A stretch of 12,039 nt of DNA from CAYVCG01 sp964449985 (GCA_964449985.1 CAYVCG010000063.1:1-12039); one strand, 5' to 3'. Counted from the first letter of the stretch, positions 1 to 7,478 are shown. The notes: generated by a model not told the origin, from the sequence alone. Program-made: numbers and translations.

Positions 1-39
1 TTTATTTTTCTATTCTAAAAAATGTATATTTTAAAGCCT

Positions 40-75
40 CCCTTGTTAAAAAAAACAGGGGATTTTGTTTTTTTT
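40..75 (+). terminator. Rho-independent terminator of an upstream gene outside the window
   Basis: An 8-bp stem (CCCTTGTT at 40-47 with AACAGGGG at 54-61, one G-T wobble) closes a six-A loop and is followed by a T-rich run at 63-75. It should end transcription arriving from a + strand gene to the left of the window, so the regulator that follows needs its own promoter. Confidence 0.8.
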
Positions 76-144
76 ACGTTGTTTTTAGGATTTATTTGCA
101 TTTTAATAAAATTTTTTTAACAAAATAACATATTTCTCTTTTAA

Positions 145-172
145 TTTTTGGAAATTTGTTATAAACTATAAT
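145..172 (+). promoter_or_regulatory. Probable promoter of the CdaR-type regulator
   Basis: A perfect TATAAT lies at 167-172, about 33 bases before the TTG start. The matching -35 is weak: the T-rich TTTTTG at 145-150 gives a 16-base spacer. The flanking AT-rich tract (80-160) could act as an UP-like element. The call rests mainly on the -10 and on the terminator upstream. Confidence 0.5.
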
Positions 173-204
173 GTAGCAGTATTCTAAATTTAGGAGTGAT
201 AAAT

Positions 205-1296
205 TTGATTTCCAGTCAGATTTTACAGAGCACAATTGATGGTCTGAAAAATATTACACGCAGAGAAATGAGCGTTATTGAAAGAGAAGGAAAAGTTGTT
301 GCAAGCACTGAAGAAGATATGGCAGGCAAGCAGATAGAAGGCATTAATAATTTTATTATGTCTCAGGCGGAAAATCAATTAATCCAAAGCTATCAGTATT
401 TTAAAGTATTCGATAACGGTGCGACTGAATACGTCGTCATTATTAAAGGCGAAGACGAAGAAACATACAGAATTGGTAAAATTGCAGCATTCCAGCTTCA
501 AAACCTTATTGTCGCTTATAAAGAAAGGTTTGATAAAGACAATTTTATTAAAAATTTACTTTTAGACAATCTATTGTTGGTAGATATTTACAGCCGCGCA
601 AAAAAACTCAAGATAGAAAACAACGTACGCAGAGTAGTATATCTAGTTGATATAGAAATCGACAAGGAATTTAATGTTGTTGAAATTATGCGCAGCATAT
701 TCCCTTCCAAATCAAAAGATTTTGTTACGGCTGTCGATGAAAAAAGCATTATTCTCGTTAAAGAGCTGCGTGAAAAAGACGATATGGCCGAGATTGAAAA
801 AATCGCCGCAACTATATGCGACACATTAAGCGCAGAAACCAATGGAAACGTCCAAGTGGCTATTGGAACTGTGGTTACTGACCTTAAAAATGTTTCCGCT
901 TCTTACAAAGAGGCTAAAATGGCTCTCGAAGTCGGAAGTATATTTGAGGAAAACAAGAATATCGTTAATTATGAGCGCCTTGGAATAGGACGCCTTATTT
1001 ATCAGCTTCCTCTTTCATTATGCAAGATGTTTATTAACGAAGTGCTTCATGGTATTAATATTGACCAGTTTGATGAAGAAACATTGTCGACAGTCAATAA
1101 GTTTTTTGAAAACAACCTTAATGTTTCTGAAACATCCAGACAGCTTTATATTCATAGAAACACCCTTGTTTATAGGCTTGATAAATTATTAAAAATAACC
1201 GGGCTTGACCTTAGAAACTTTGATGATGCCATCATTTTCAAAATAACGCTTATGGTTAGCAAATACATGAAATACAAAGATAAATTTACGTACTAA
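205..1296 (+). CDS. CdaR/PucR-family transcriptional regulator
   Basis: A 363-residue cytoplasmic regulator. Residues 1 to about 110 resemble the sugar-diacid recognition domain: the start MISSQILQ and the stretch VIEREGKVVAST match the family N-terminus. A middle region of about 130-270 fits the GGDEF-like domain of CdaR proteins. The end is a PucR-type helix-turn-helix (about 303-328, NLNVSETSRQLYIHRNTLVY). The TTG at 205 is chosen because AGGAG at 192-196 sits 8 bases upstream; the in-frame GTG at 196 overlaps that site and is a poor start. CdaR regulators classically sense glycerate or other sugar diacids, but no diacid genes are nearby; ftsE follows after 49 bases with no terminator. The ligand is unknown. 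It may be co-transcribed with ftsEX and regulate it, which is inference from position only. Confidence 0.85.
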   Translation: MISSQILQSTIDGLKNITRREMSVIEREGKVVASTEEDMAGKQIEGINNFIMSQAENQLIQSYQYFKVFDNGATEYVVIIKGEDEETYRIGKIAAFQLQNLIVAYKERFDKDNFIKNLLLDNLLLVDIYSRAKKLKIENNVRRVVYLVDIEIDKEFNVVEIMRSIFPSKSKDFVTAVDEKSIILVKELREKDDMAEIEKIAATICDTLSAETNGNVQVAIGTVVTDLKNVSASYKEAKMALEVGSIFEENKNIVNYERLGIGRLIYQLPLSLCKMFINEVLHGINIDQFDEETLSTVNKFFENNLNVSETSRQLYIHRNTLVYRLDKLLKITGLDLRNFDDAIIFKITLMVSKYMKYKDKFTY

Positions 1297-1345
1297 TCCT
1301 CTTTTTTTTCTTAGAATTGTCTAGCTTTTTAAAGGGGGAATTTCT

Positions 1346-2035
1346 TTGATAGAAATTGCAGATGGTTCAAAAATTTATTCCGACAACGGCGCAAAAGGGT
1401 TTCAAGATTTGTCGATAAAAATAGAGCAAGGTGAGTTTGTTTTCATAGTCGGGCCCAGTGGCTCCGGGAAATCATCTCTTATAAGAACATTGTTGAAAGA
1501 AGAGGATTTAACAAGCGGCAAACTCCTTATTGACAATGAAGATGTTACGGTTCTTCATAAAAATGAAATTCCCTATCTCCGTAGAAAAATGGGTATTGTG
1601 TTTCAGGATTTCCGGCTTAGGCAAAACAAGACGGTTTTTGAAAATGTTGCTTTTGCGATGCAAATCGTTGAGGCAAGTTATAGAGAAATCCGGCGCAATG
1701 TTCCTATGGCTCTTACAATGGTTGGTTTGCAAAAAAAATCCAAGGCTTATCCGAATCAGCTTTCCGGCGGCGAACAACAAAGAACAGCGTTGGCGCGCGC
1801 AATCGTAAACAACCCTCCGATACTTATTTGTGACGAACCGACAGGCAATCTGGATCCAGACACTGCATGGGAAATAATGACGCTATTAGATGACATCAAC
1901 CGCAGGGGAACTACCGTCGTCGTTGCTACACACGCGTGGGACATTGTTGACGGTATGAAAAAAAGGGTAATTGCCTTGAAAAACGGCAACATTGTTAGAG
2001 ACGTTGAAAAAGGCGGTTATAGCGATGAAATTTAG
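1346..2035 (+). CDS. ftsE: Cell division ATP-binding protein FtsE
   Basis: ABC-type ATPase (229 aa) that pairs with FtsX at the inner face of the membrane and uses ATP to switch on a cell-wall hydrolase outside. All ATPase motifs are intact: Walker A GPSGSGKS (36-43), Q-loop Gln87 in VFQDFRL, signature LSGGEQQR (139-146), Walker B ILICDEPTGNLD (159-170) and the switch His196 (ATH). The VFQDFRLR stretch and the length are typical of FtsE rather than a generic exporter ATPase. The TTG start at 1346 has a strong site AAGGGGG at 1332-1338, 7 bases upstream. The 3' end overlaps ftsX by 11 bases, which implies coupled translation. Confidence 0.95.
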   Translation: MIEIADGSKIYSDNGAKGFQDLSIKIEQGEFVFIVGPSGSGKSSLIRTLLKEEDLTSGKLLIDNEDVTVLHKNEIPYLRRKMGIVFQDFRLRQNKTVFENVAFAMQIVEASYREIRRNVPMALTMVGLQKKSKAYPNQLSGGEQQRTALARAIVNNPPILICDEPTGNLDPDTAWEIMTLLDDINRRGTTVVVATHAWDIVDGMKKRVIALKNGNIVRDVEKGGYSDEI

Positions 2036-2936
2036 AAGTGTTAAATATTACTTTGAAGAAGCGTTTAAAGGCGTTGTCCGCAACAACCTTATGTCAGTTA
2101 CTTCTATGCTTACCGTGGCTTCTTGTATGCTTATACTCATATTTTCGTTTTGTATTGCCGTTAATGTTGATTATATACTTGAACAATTGGAAACAAAAGC
2201 CGGCATCTCAGTTTATGTTGATGACGGATGCAGCGATGCCCAGGTAGAGCTTATACACGATAAGATTATGACGATTGAAAACGTTAAAGACGTTAAATAC
2301 ATTAGCAAAGAAGAAGCGCTTCAAACCCTTGTCGATAGGATGGAAACCGAACAGCAGGCGGCCTTTGTTCAGGGTCTGGAAAATGACAATCCCCTGCCCC
2401 GTTCATTTGAAATATCTTTGTATAATGCAAGGGAACAGGATGAAACGATATCCAAATTAGAAACCCTTAAAGATGATGGCATTTATAAAATAAATGACCA
2501 AAGGACTACCACAAACATATTGATTGCTATTAACAACGTAGTGCGCATTGTGAGCGTATTTATAGTGTTTATGCTTGGCCTTTTATCTGTGGTTATTATT
2601 ATGAATACAATCAAACTTACTGTTAACAACCGCAAAACCGATATAAATATAATGAAATATGTTGGAGCCACGGATTGGTTTATTAAATGGCCGTTTATTA
2701 TTGAAGGCGCTATAATCGGCGTTATTGGCGCTATAGTTCCTGCTGTTATTATAAATGTCAGCTATGACGGTATAATGGGCATCATAGGCCAAAATATGGG
2801 TGCTATAAGCAGACTGTTCGAATTCAAATCCAGCGTTGAAATTTTTCCGCTTCTGTTCCCAATTATTATAGTATTAGGAACAATTTTGGGAGTTTTGGGA
2901 AGCACTCTTTCTATGAAAAAATATCTAAACGTTTAA
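2025..2936 (+). CDS. ftsX: Cell division protein FtsX
   Basis: Membrane subunit of the FtsEX complex (303 aa). The cytoplasmic N-terminus (1-22) leads into a first membrane segment at about 24-46. An extracellular domain of about 50-165 follows, the part that contacts the hydrolase partner. Three more membrane segments lie around residues 175-205, 223-250 and 275-298. This is the standard four-segment FtsX plan and length. The ATG at 2025 is preferred over an in-frame TTG at 1992 because family proteins begin close to the MKFRSVKYYFEEAFKG region and AGGCGG lies just upstream. It overlaps the end of ftsE, and the M23 hydrolase gene begins 25 bases after its stop, so the three probably share one mRNA. 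Confidence 0.94.
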   Translation: MKFRSVKYYFEEAFKGVVRNNLMSVTSMLTVASCMLILIFSFCIAVNVDYILEQLETKAGISVYVDDGCSDAQVELIHDKIMTIENVKDVKYISKEEALQTLVDRMETEQQAAFVQGLENDNPLPRSFEISLYNAREQDETISKLETLKDDGIYKINDQRTTTNILIAINNVVRIVSVFIVFMLGLLSVVIIMNTIKLTVNNRKTDINIMKYVGATDWFIKWPFIIEGAIIGVIGAIVPAVIINVSYDGIMGIIGQNMGAISRLFEFKSSVEIFPLLFPIIIVLGTILGVLGSTLSMKKYLNV

Positions 2937-2961
2937 AAGCAAGGAAAGGACTGAAACGTTT

Positions 2962-4155
2962 TTGTATAAATACAGGAGAACCATTTTTATAATTACAACG
3001 GCGTTTATAATGGCGGCCAGCAGTATTTTGGTTTCTGCCGATACTATTTCGGATTTAAAAAACAAGCAAAACCAAATTAAAACCGATCAACAAAAAGCAA
3101 AAGACTTTTTAAACGATACATTAACAGAAAAAAGCTTAGTCCAAAAGGAAATATTGCAGCTTGATGTTCAGCTTGAAGAAGCAGAGGAAGAATTGCAATT
3201 TATTACCGATGAACTAGGAAAAACAAACGCGAGGCTTTCACAAGCTAAAATTGAGCTGGAGCAAGCCACTAAATCAAGAGAAACGCAATATGAAACACTA
3301 AAAAAGAGAATCAGATATATGTATGAAAATGGCAGTGTCGGTTATCTTGACGTTATATTTGATGCTGCGGATTTTTCCGATTTTGTAAACCGTTATGAAT
3401 ATATTAACAAAATTATAGAATTTGATGATAACCTTATTGATAACCTCATGCAAACCGAGCAGACTATTGCTGATACCGTTACTGAAATTGACACGAAAAA
3501 GCTAGAGCAGGAAATACTAGCTTCTCAGCAGCAAGATAAGAAAAACGAGCTGGAAGTTGCTCTCGAGCAAAAAAATGCAGTTGTAGCAAAATTATTGCAA
3601 AATCAACAAACATATGAACAACAGCTTTCAGACTTAGAGGCGGCAAGCAATAACGTAAAAGCGCTTATAAAAGAGGCAGAAGCTAAAGCAGAAGCAGCAA
3701 GGAAAGCAGCAGCGGCACAGGCTCAAGCAGCGAAAAGAGCACAAGCTCCTCAGGTAAAATATAATGGTGTTTTTGCATGGCCTGTTTCTGGTTATACAAG
3801 AATTAATGACGAATATGGGTATAGAAAAAATCCGATAAGCGGCAAAGGCGAATTGCATACGGGGCTTGACATTCAGGCTTCCACAGGAACAAACATATTT
3901 GCAGCTGCCGATGGAGTCGTTATCACTGCAAGGTATATGAATGGCTATGGCAATACTGTTATTATAGACCATGGTGGCGGTATAAGTACGCTTTATGGCC
4001 ATAATTCAAAGCTGGTTGTTTCGGCAGGCCAGGAGGTTAAAAAAGGTCAGGTTATTTCTAAAGCAGGAAGCACTGGATATTCAACTGGCCCTCATTTGCA
4101 CTTTGAAGTTCGTCAAAACGGCGTGGCTATAAGCCCTTGGACTTACTTAAAATAA
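2962..4155 (+). CDS. Secreted coiled-coil M23 peptidase (EnvC-like murein hydrolase)
   Basis: A 397-residue exported peptidoglycan hydrolase. A signal peptide occupies residues 1-26 (KYRR, hydrophobic core, VSA before Asp27). Two long Glu/Gln/Lys-rich coiled-coil stretches (about 28-112 and 150-240) follow, then an Ala/Gln linker and a LytM/M23 domain at about 280-395. The zinc ligands expected for the family are present: His299 and Asp303 (HTGLD) and His380 in HLHFE, with His378 as the partner base. It should therefore be an active enzyme, unlike E. coli EnvC, whose LytM domain is degenerate and only activates amidases. The position right after ftsX and the coiled-coil architecture point to FtsEX control. 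The TTG start is preceded by AAGGAAAGGA (2941-2950), with an 11-base spacing that is slightly long. The next in-frame ATG would destroy the signal peptide. Confidence 0.9.
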   Translation: MYKYRRTIFIITTAFIMAASSILVSADTISDLKNKQNQIKTDQQKAKDFLNDTLTEKSLVQKEILQLDVQLEEAEEELQFITDELGKTNARLSQAKIELEQATKSRETQYETLKKRIRYMYENGSVGYLDVIFDAADFSDFVNRYEYINKIIEFDDNLIDNLMQTEQTIADTVTEIDTKKLEQEILASQQQDKKNELEVALEQKNAVVAKLLQNQQTYEQQLSDLEAASNNVKALIKEAEAKAEAARKAAAAQAQAAKRAQAPQVKYNGVFAWPVSGYTRINDEYGYRKNPISGKGELHTGLDIQASTGTNIFAAADGVVITARYMNGYGNTVIIDHGGGISTLYGHNSKLVVSAGQEVKKGQVISKAGSTGYSTGPHLHFEVRQNGVAISPWTYLK

Positions 4156-4203
4156 TCTACATAAATTTTGACGGTTTAAAATCCTTTTAAAATTTATATA
4201 TGC

Positions 4204-4230
4204 GGGGCGCGGTTTGTGCCCCCATTTTTT
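4204..4230 (+). terminator. Rho-independent terminator after the ftsEX-M23 unit
   Basis: GGGGCGC (4204-4210) pairs with GTGCCCC (4216-4222) around a GGTTT loop, one wobble pair, followed by six T at 4225-4230. It separates the hydrolase from the S41 protease, so the protease is probably expressed from its own promoter, with some read-through possible. Confidence 0.8.
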
Positions 4231-4259
4231 ATATTATTGGACGATATTTAGAATACAAT

Positions 4260-4288
4260 ATGACAAACTGTAATACAATTAATATATA
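4260..4288 (+). promoter_or_regulatory. Probable promoter of the S41 protease gene
   Basis: ATGACA at 4260-4265 and TATATA at 4283-4288 are 17 bases apart and lie between the terminator and the start codon. Two copies of ATACAAT (4253-4259 and 4273-4279), exactly 20 bases apart, flank and overlap the -35 and could be a regulator site. Neither element is a perfect match, so confidence is moderate. Confidence 0.45.
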
Positions 4289-4310
4289 TTGTTTTGAGGA
4301 GTTGTATACA

Positions 4311-5633
4311 ATGGATTTTTACGGTTCAAATGAGGGTGAGAATAAAAATGAAACTGCAAATAAATATAAAACCAAGTATTTTATTTCCGGCCTCGTTGTC
4401 GGTATTATTGGGTTAGTCAGTACTTGTTTGGCCTTTCCCTATGTCCATGGTGCTTTCGATAGCACGGTTTTTCAAAAAACTACCGCCTCTGCAAGCGGTG
4501 GGAGGCGCGCATATATAGACCAAAAGATAGACAACATCTACACCCTTCTCGATAAATATTACGTCAATGACTATGATATAGATGAAACGTTGGAAAGCTT
4601 GTATTATGGAATTGTATACGGCGTTGGAGACCCATATACAGTTTATATGTCTAAAGATGTTTTCACAAAATTTCAGGAAGAAACAGAAGGCACTTATGCA
4701 GGCATAGGTGTCGGCGTTAATATAGATCCAGCAGACAACACAATTATTGTTATAGCACCGTTTGAAGGTTGCCCGGGTGCAGATGCTGGTATTTTGGCAG
4801 GCGATAAGATTATTAAAATAAACGACGTTGATGTTTCCGGCGATATTTTGGATGAGGCTGTTAGTATGATGAAGGGTGACCCAGGAACAACAGTTGATAT
4901 AACCCTTTTCCGCCCAAGTGAAAACAAGATCATTGAAGTCAGCGTAACGCGTGAAAAAATAGACGTTCCTACTGTATCCCATAAAATGCTTGCTAACAAT
5001 GTGGGCTATATAAAAATAACCCAGTTTGACAGGGTTACGTATGACCAATTTGCTCTGGCATATAACGATCTTAAAAACAGCATGAGTGGCCTTATTATAG
5101 ATTTAAGAAATAACCCCGGCGGTCTTTTAAACGTTGTTACTGATATAACCGATATGCTTGTTCCTAGCGGCAATATCGTCTATACTGAGGATAAAAATGG
5201 CGATAAAATTTATACAAAATCTAATGCTAATCACATTGATGTGCCTTTGCTTATTCTGGTTAATGGAAACAGCGCCAGTGCATCTGAGGTTATGTCTGGA
5301 GCAGTTCAAGATATGGGCGTTGGCGAACTTATTGGTACTCAAACATTTGGTAAAGGCGTTGTTCAAAACATATTCCCGCTAGGTGATGGAAGCGCTGTAA
5401 AAGTCACAATAGCAAAATACTACACACCAAACGGCATTTGCATACAAGGAACAGGGCTTACTCCGAATTATGAAGTTCAGATGGATGCAAAAAAAATAAT
5501 TAAATCAGCTGCAATAAACAGTGACGACAGTGATAAACTGCAAGAAGCAATTAACGAAGATATCCAGCTTAAAAGAGCACTTGAGATTATGAGCGACAAA
5601 ATCGCAAAATCATCAGCATATAATAATCAATAA
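4311..5633 (+). CDS. Membrane-anchored S41 C-terminal processing peptidase with PDZ domain
   Basis: A 440-residue CtpA/CtpB-type serine protease. A charged N-terminus (1-22) and one membrane segment (about 23-42) place the catalytic part outside. A PDZ domain (about 125-215, with GIGVGVNID and AGILAGDKI) precedes the S41 core. The core holds the DLRNNPGG motif, the nucleophile Ser323 within SASASE (321-326) and the general base Lys348 in FGKGVVQ. The 25-residue Ser-Lys spacing equals that of E. coli Prc. The ATG at 4311 is chosen because GAGGAG at 4296-4301 sits 9 bases upstream; the frame is open back to 4200 but that part crosses the terminator. In Bacillus, ctpB also follows ftsEX, and CtpB acts in sporulation signalling. 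Whether that role applies here is inference. Confidence 0.92.
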   Translation: MDFYGSNEGENKNETANKYKTKYFISGLVVGIIGLVSTCLAFPYVHGAFDSTVFQKTTASASGGRRAYIDQKIDNIYTLLDKYYVNDYDIDETLESLYYGIVYGVGDPYTVYMSKDVFTKFQEETEGTYAGIGVGVNIDPADNTIIVIAPFEGCPGADAGILAGDKIIKINDVDVSGDILDEAVSMMKGDPGTTVDITLFRPSENKIIEVSVTREKIDVPTVSHKMLANNVGYIKITQFDRVTYDQFALAYNDLKNSMSGLIIDLRNNPGGLLNVVTDITDMLVPSGNIVYTEDKNGDKIYTKSNANHIDVPLLILVNGNSASASEVMSGAVQDMGVGELIGTQTFGKGVVQNIFPLGDGSAVKVTIAKYYTPNGICIQGTGLTPNYEVQMDAKKIIKSAAINSDDSDKLQEAINEDIQLKRALEIMSDKIAKSSAYNNQ

Positions 5634-5638
5634 GAATT

Positions 5639-5678
5639 AAGCTTAAAAAACCGCGCACATGCGCGGTTTTTTAAGCTT
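5639..5678. terminator. Long bidirectional terminator
   Basis: A perfect 18-bp inverted repeat: the arm at 5639-5656 starts AAGCTT and ends CCGCGC, the loop is ACAT (5657-5660), and the mirror arm is 5661-5678. A-run and T-run flank the GC core symmetrically, so it can end the S41 protease mRNA on the + strand and the nicotinamidase mRNA on the - strand. Confidence 0.9.
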
Positions 5679-5691
5679 TTAGTGATTATAT

Positions 5692-6243
5692 TTAAATACT
5701 CAATACATTTGCACCTAAAACATTCTTGAAGTGGTTCACAGCAAACTCTTGACCACTTTGGTTAAAGCTTGCTATTCCGTTCTCATAGACATTTACATTG
5801 TATCCCAGATTATAAGCATCAATAGCTGTATGCAAAACACATATATCGCTGCATACGCCAACTAAATATACATCTTTTACATTTCTCTCTCGCAGCTTCA
5901 AATCCAAATCCGTTGCCGCAAAAGCCGAATACCTCTGCTTTCCTATGCGCATCGTCTGTTCTTGCTTAACCGCTTCAACCGCTTTAAACGTCTTTCCATA
6001 CAGTTCGCTGCCGTGTGTTCCCGCTATACAATGAGGTGGGAACATCTTTGCTTCAGGGCTGTATGTATTGTCCTTAGAATGAAAATCATTTGCCACAACA
6101 ATAAAGTCATCACTATCTGAAAATTTCTTAATAATTTTCGCTATATTATCATCTATATCTTGGGCAGGCTTTCCACATGTAAGGCTGCCGGCGTCTTCAA
6201 CAAAATCATTTACAAAATCAATTATTATTAGCGCTTTTTTCAT
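5692..6243 (-). CDS. pncA: Nicotinamidase-like cysteine hydrolase (isochorismatase superfamily)
   Basis: A 183-residue cytoplasmic hydrolase of the isochorismatase fold. The Asp-Lys-Cys triad is visible: Asp9 (IIIDFVNDF), Lys102 (GKQRYSAF) and Cys135 (GVCSDICVLHTA). The zinc-site residues expected for nicotinamidases are also present: Asp53 and His55 (NDFH) and His71 (PPHCIAGT). A metal site favours nicotinamidase (nicotinamide to nicotinate plus ammonia) over isochorismatase. The ATG at 6243 is chosen because AGAGGTG ends just upstream; a GTG at 6252 lies inside that site. It follows the AmiS/UreI channel gene by 21 bases with no terminator, and the NAD repressor gene is just beyond, which fits a niacin-salvage role. 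Another amide substrate is possible but less likely. Confidence 0.85.
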   Translation of the reverse strand: MKKALIIIDFVNDFVEDAGSLTCGKPAQDIDDNIAKIIKKFSDSDDFIVVANDFHSKDNTYSPEAKMFPPHCIAGTHGSELYGKTFKAVEAVKQEQTMRIGKQRYSAFAATDLDLKLRERNVKDVYLVGVCSDICVLHTAIDAYNLGYNVNVYENGIASFNQSGQEFAVNHFKNVLGANVLSI

Positions 6244-6264
6244 TTTTTTCACCTCTTAAAATTA

Positions 6265-6765
6265 TTACCACAAATTCATCAACATAAGCACAGCCGGAAT
6301 AAATGCAGCAAAGATACCTTCCAAAATAGACAGATATGGAAATACTTTGGACAAATCAACCTTGAGAACAAGCTCCACAAACCCGGAAAGCCAAAGAATA
6401 GCCCAAGCACCCCACAAGAAAGCAAACCTCATATCAGCTGCCAAAGCCGTCGAAACCGCCATTATAACAGCATAAACAGCAACACATACGGAATACCAGC
6501 CAAATGGCCTTAAATCAAGCTTAAGCAAGTAATTCGCAGCAATAAAAATATAAGTAAAACCAAATAAAAATCCGGAAGCAACGTTTTGATAATCAAAAAT
6601 ACCGCTAGCCTTTGTGAGCATAATTATGTTTACGCATATAATGACTATACCTGTAACAAGATTCATAAAAGCTGAGGATTTAGCATCAATATTGCAAAGC
6701 CTGTTAACCCCATTCATTAGCAAAACAATTCCTACAAATAATAATGAAATACCAAGTGCACCCAA
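6265..6765 (-). CDS. AmiS/UreI-family amide or urea channel
   Basis: A 166-residue integral membrane protein with about six hydrophobic segments and almost no soluble part. Family-like stretches are seen: LLFVGIVLLMNG at the N-terminus, FLFGFTYIFIAANYLLKLDLRPFGWY split over the middle (about 68-93), and WGAWAILWLSGFVELVLK near the end. Family members conduct urea (UreI) or short amides (AmiS). No urease or amidase-operon genes are nearby. Instead it sits directly upstream of a nicotinamidase-like gene and downstream of a NiaR repressor gene. I infer that nicotinamide, itself an amide, may be the substrate. The TTG start at 6765 is supported by AAGGAG about 10 bases upstream; the ATG inside that region runs straight into a stop. 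Confidence 0.85.
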   Translation of the reverse strand: MGALGISLLFVGIVLLMNGVNRLCNIDAKSSAFMNLVTGIVIICVNIIMLTKASGIFDYQNVASGFLFGFTYIFIAANYLLKLDLRPFGWYSVCVAVYAVIMAVSTALAADMRFAFLWGAWAILWLSGFVELVLKVDLSKVFPYLSILEGIFAAFIPAVLMLMNLW

Positions 6766-6790
6766 TTTAAAGCATCTCCTTAAACGTTAT

Positions 6791-6816
6791 TGTCGTGACA
6801 CATGTCTTGACTAGTT
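6791..6816 (-). promoter_or_regulatory. Candidate NiaR operator
   Basis: The + strand reads TGTC-GT-GACA-CA-TGTC-TT-GACT between 6791 and 6812, a string of alternating half sites, followed by AGTT. It lies immediately downstream of the -10 element of the channel-nicotinamidase promoter, where a bound repressor would block transcription. The TGTCTTGAC core resembles the palindromic NiaR sites I recall from Bacillus and Clostridium, but I cannot score it here. Confidence 0.5.
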
Positions 6817-6818
6817 AT

Positions 6819-6847
6819 ATGTTACTATGTATTGGGTAGCACGTCAA
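6819..6847 (-). promoter_or_regulatory. Promoter of the channel-nicotinamidase operon
   Basis: On the - strand TTGACG (6847-6842) and TAACAT (6824-6819) are separated by exactly 17 bases. It lies between the niaR stop and the channel start, so the two-gene unit can be transcribed independently of niaR. Confidence 0.75.
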
Positions 6848-6908
6848 TAGCTCTTAATAATGAAATAATTCGACATATTTATTATTTATTTGTACAATTT
6901 CGCAAATA

Positions 6909-7430
6909 CTAGCTATTTTCCAGCAAAACCCCGAGCCTTTGCAGTTCTGCCTTTATTCTATCAGCAGTAGATTTATCATTACAGCTAATAGTATGCAGAT
7001 GAATACCTTCTGTCAGGTCAGAAAGCAGGGTCACACCTTCTTTTTTAACCTTTTCCAAAAATATACCGATATCGTAACGGGATGAAATGTTTAACTCTCC
7101 TGACAATTGGCCATAAATCGGATGCTCAATTATTACGTTTACTAATTTGCCACCGTTATCAACTATTGCATGAATCTCTTTTTCGGCCATATCAGCGCCA
7201 TGCATACAAGCAACTTTAAATGAAAATCCATTCGCAAAACTCTCTGCATTTAATATATATCCCCTTGGCGTTGACAAAATATCCTCACCAGAGGCACGAA
7301 GAATAGCAACATCACCAACAATAATCTGACGGCTCACGGTCAGTAGATTTGCTAAAACCGATGCATTAACTGCTTGTCCTGATTCTGATAATAATCCTAT
7401 TATTTTTTCTCTTCTTTGAGAAGCATTCAT
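6909..7430 (-). CDS. niaR: NiaR-type transcriptional repressor of NAD synthesis genes
   Basis: A 173-residue repressor with an N-terminal winged helix-turn-helix (about 5-60, with VNASVLANLLTVSRQIIVGDV) and a C-terminal 3H domain (about 70-170). The residues that bind metal in the characterised Thermotoga maritima NiaR have counterparts here: His77, Glu85, His144 and His146 (HLHTI). His103 adds the further conserved histidine of the 3H name. Family members bind nicotinic acid and then repress niacin uptake and NAD synthesis genes. The ATG has AGAGGTGAT close upstream. The gene lies directly upstream of, and in the same direction as, the channel-nicotinamidase pair, which carries a candidate operator. 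No good terminator follows its stop. Confidence 0.92.
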   Translation of the reverse strand: MNASQRREKIIGLLSESGQAVNASVLANLLTVSRQIIVGDVAILRASGEDILSTPRGYILNAESFANGFSFKVACMHGADMAEKEIHAIVDNGGKLVNVIIEHPIYGQLSGELNISSRYDIGIFLEKVKKEGVTLLSDLTEGIHLHTISCNDKSTADRIKAELQRLGVLLENS

Positions 7431-7478
7431 TTTATCACCTCTGGATCATATATATGCGCTTTGAGCATGTTTTCTATT

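Noticed and set aside
196..204. GTG at 196 as the start of the CdaR-type regulator
   Set aside because: It overlaps the AGGAG site itself; the TTG at 205 has correct spacing and matches the family N-terminus.
3634..4002. 122-codon open frame on the - strand inside the M23 gene
   Set aside because: Low-complexity Cys/Phe-rich translation opposite the Ala-rich linker and the catalytic domain; no ribosome site support.
4200..4310. N-terminal extension of the S41 protease frame back to 4200
   Set aside because: The extension spans the terminator and promoter and has no ribosome site; the ATG at 4311 has GAGGAG 9 bases upstream.
4413..5048. 211-codon open frame on the - strand inside the S41 protease gene
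   Set aside because: Its translation is Cys/Asn/Ile-rich with no recognisable domain, and it lies opposite a gene with all catalytic motifs intact; it is a shadow.
5692..6243. Assignment as isochorismatase of siderophore synthesis
   Set aside because: The Asp53-His55-His71 metal site and the niacin-related neighbours favour nicotinamidase, and no siderophore genes are present.
6850..6908. Terminator after niaR
   Set aside because: Only weak AT-only pairings are present, with no GC stem and T-run; read-through into the channel operon remains possible.
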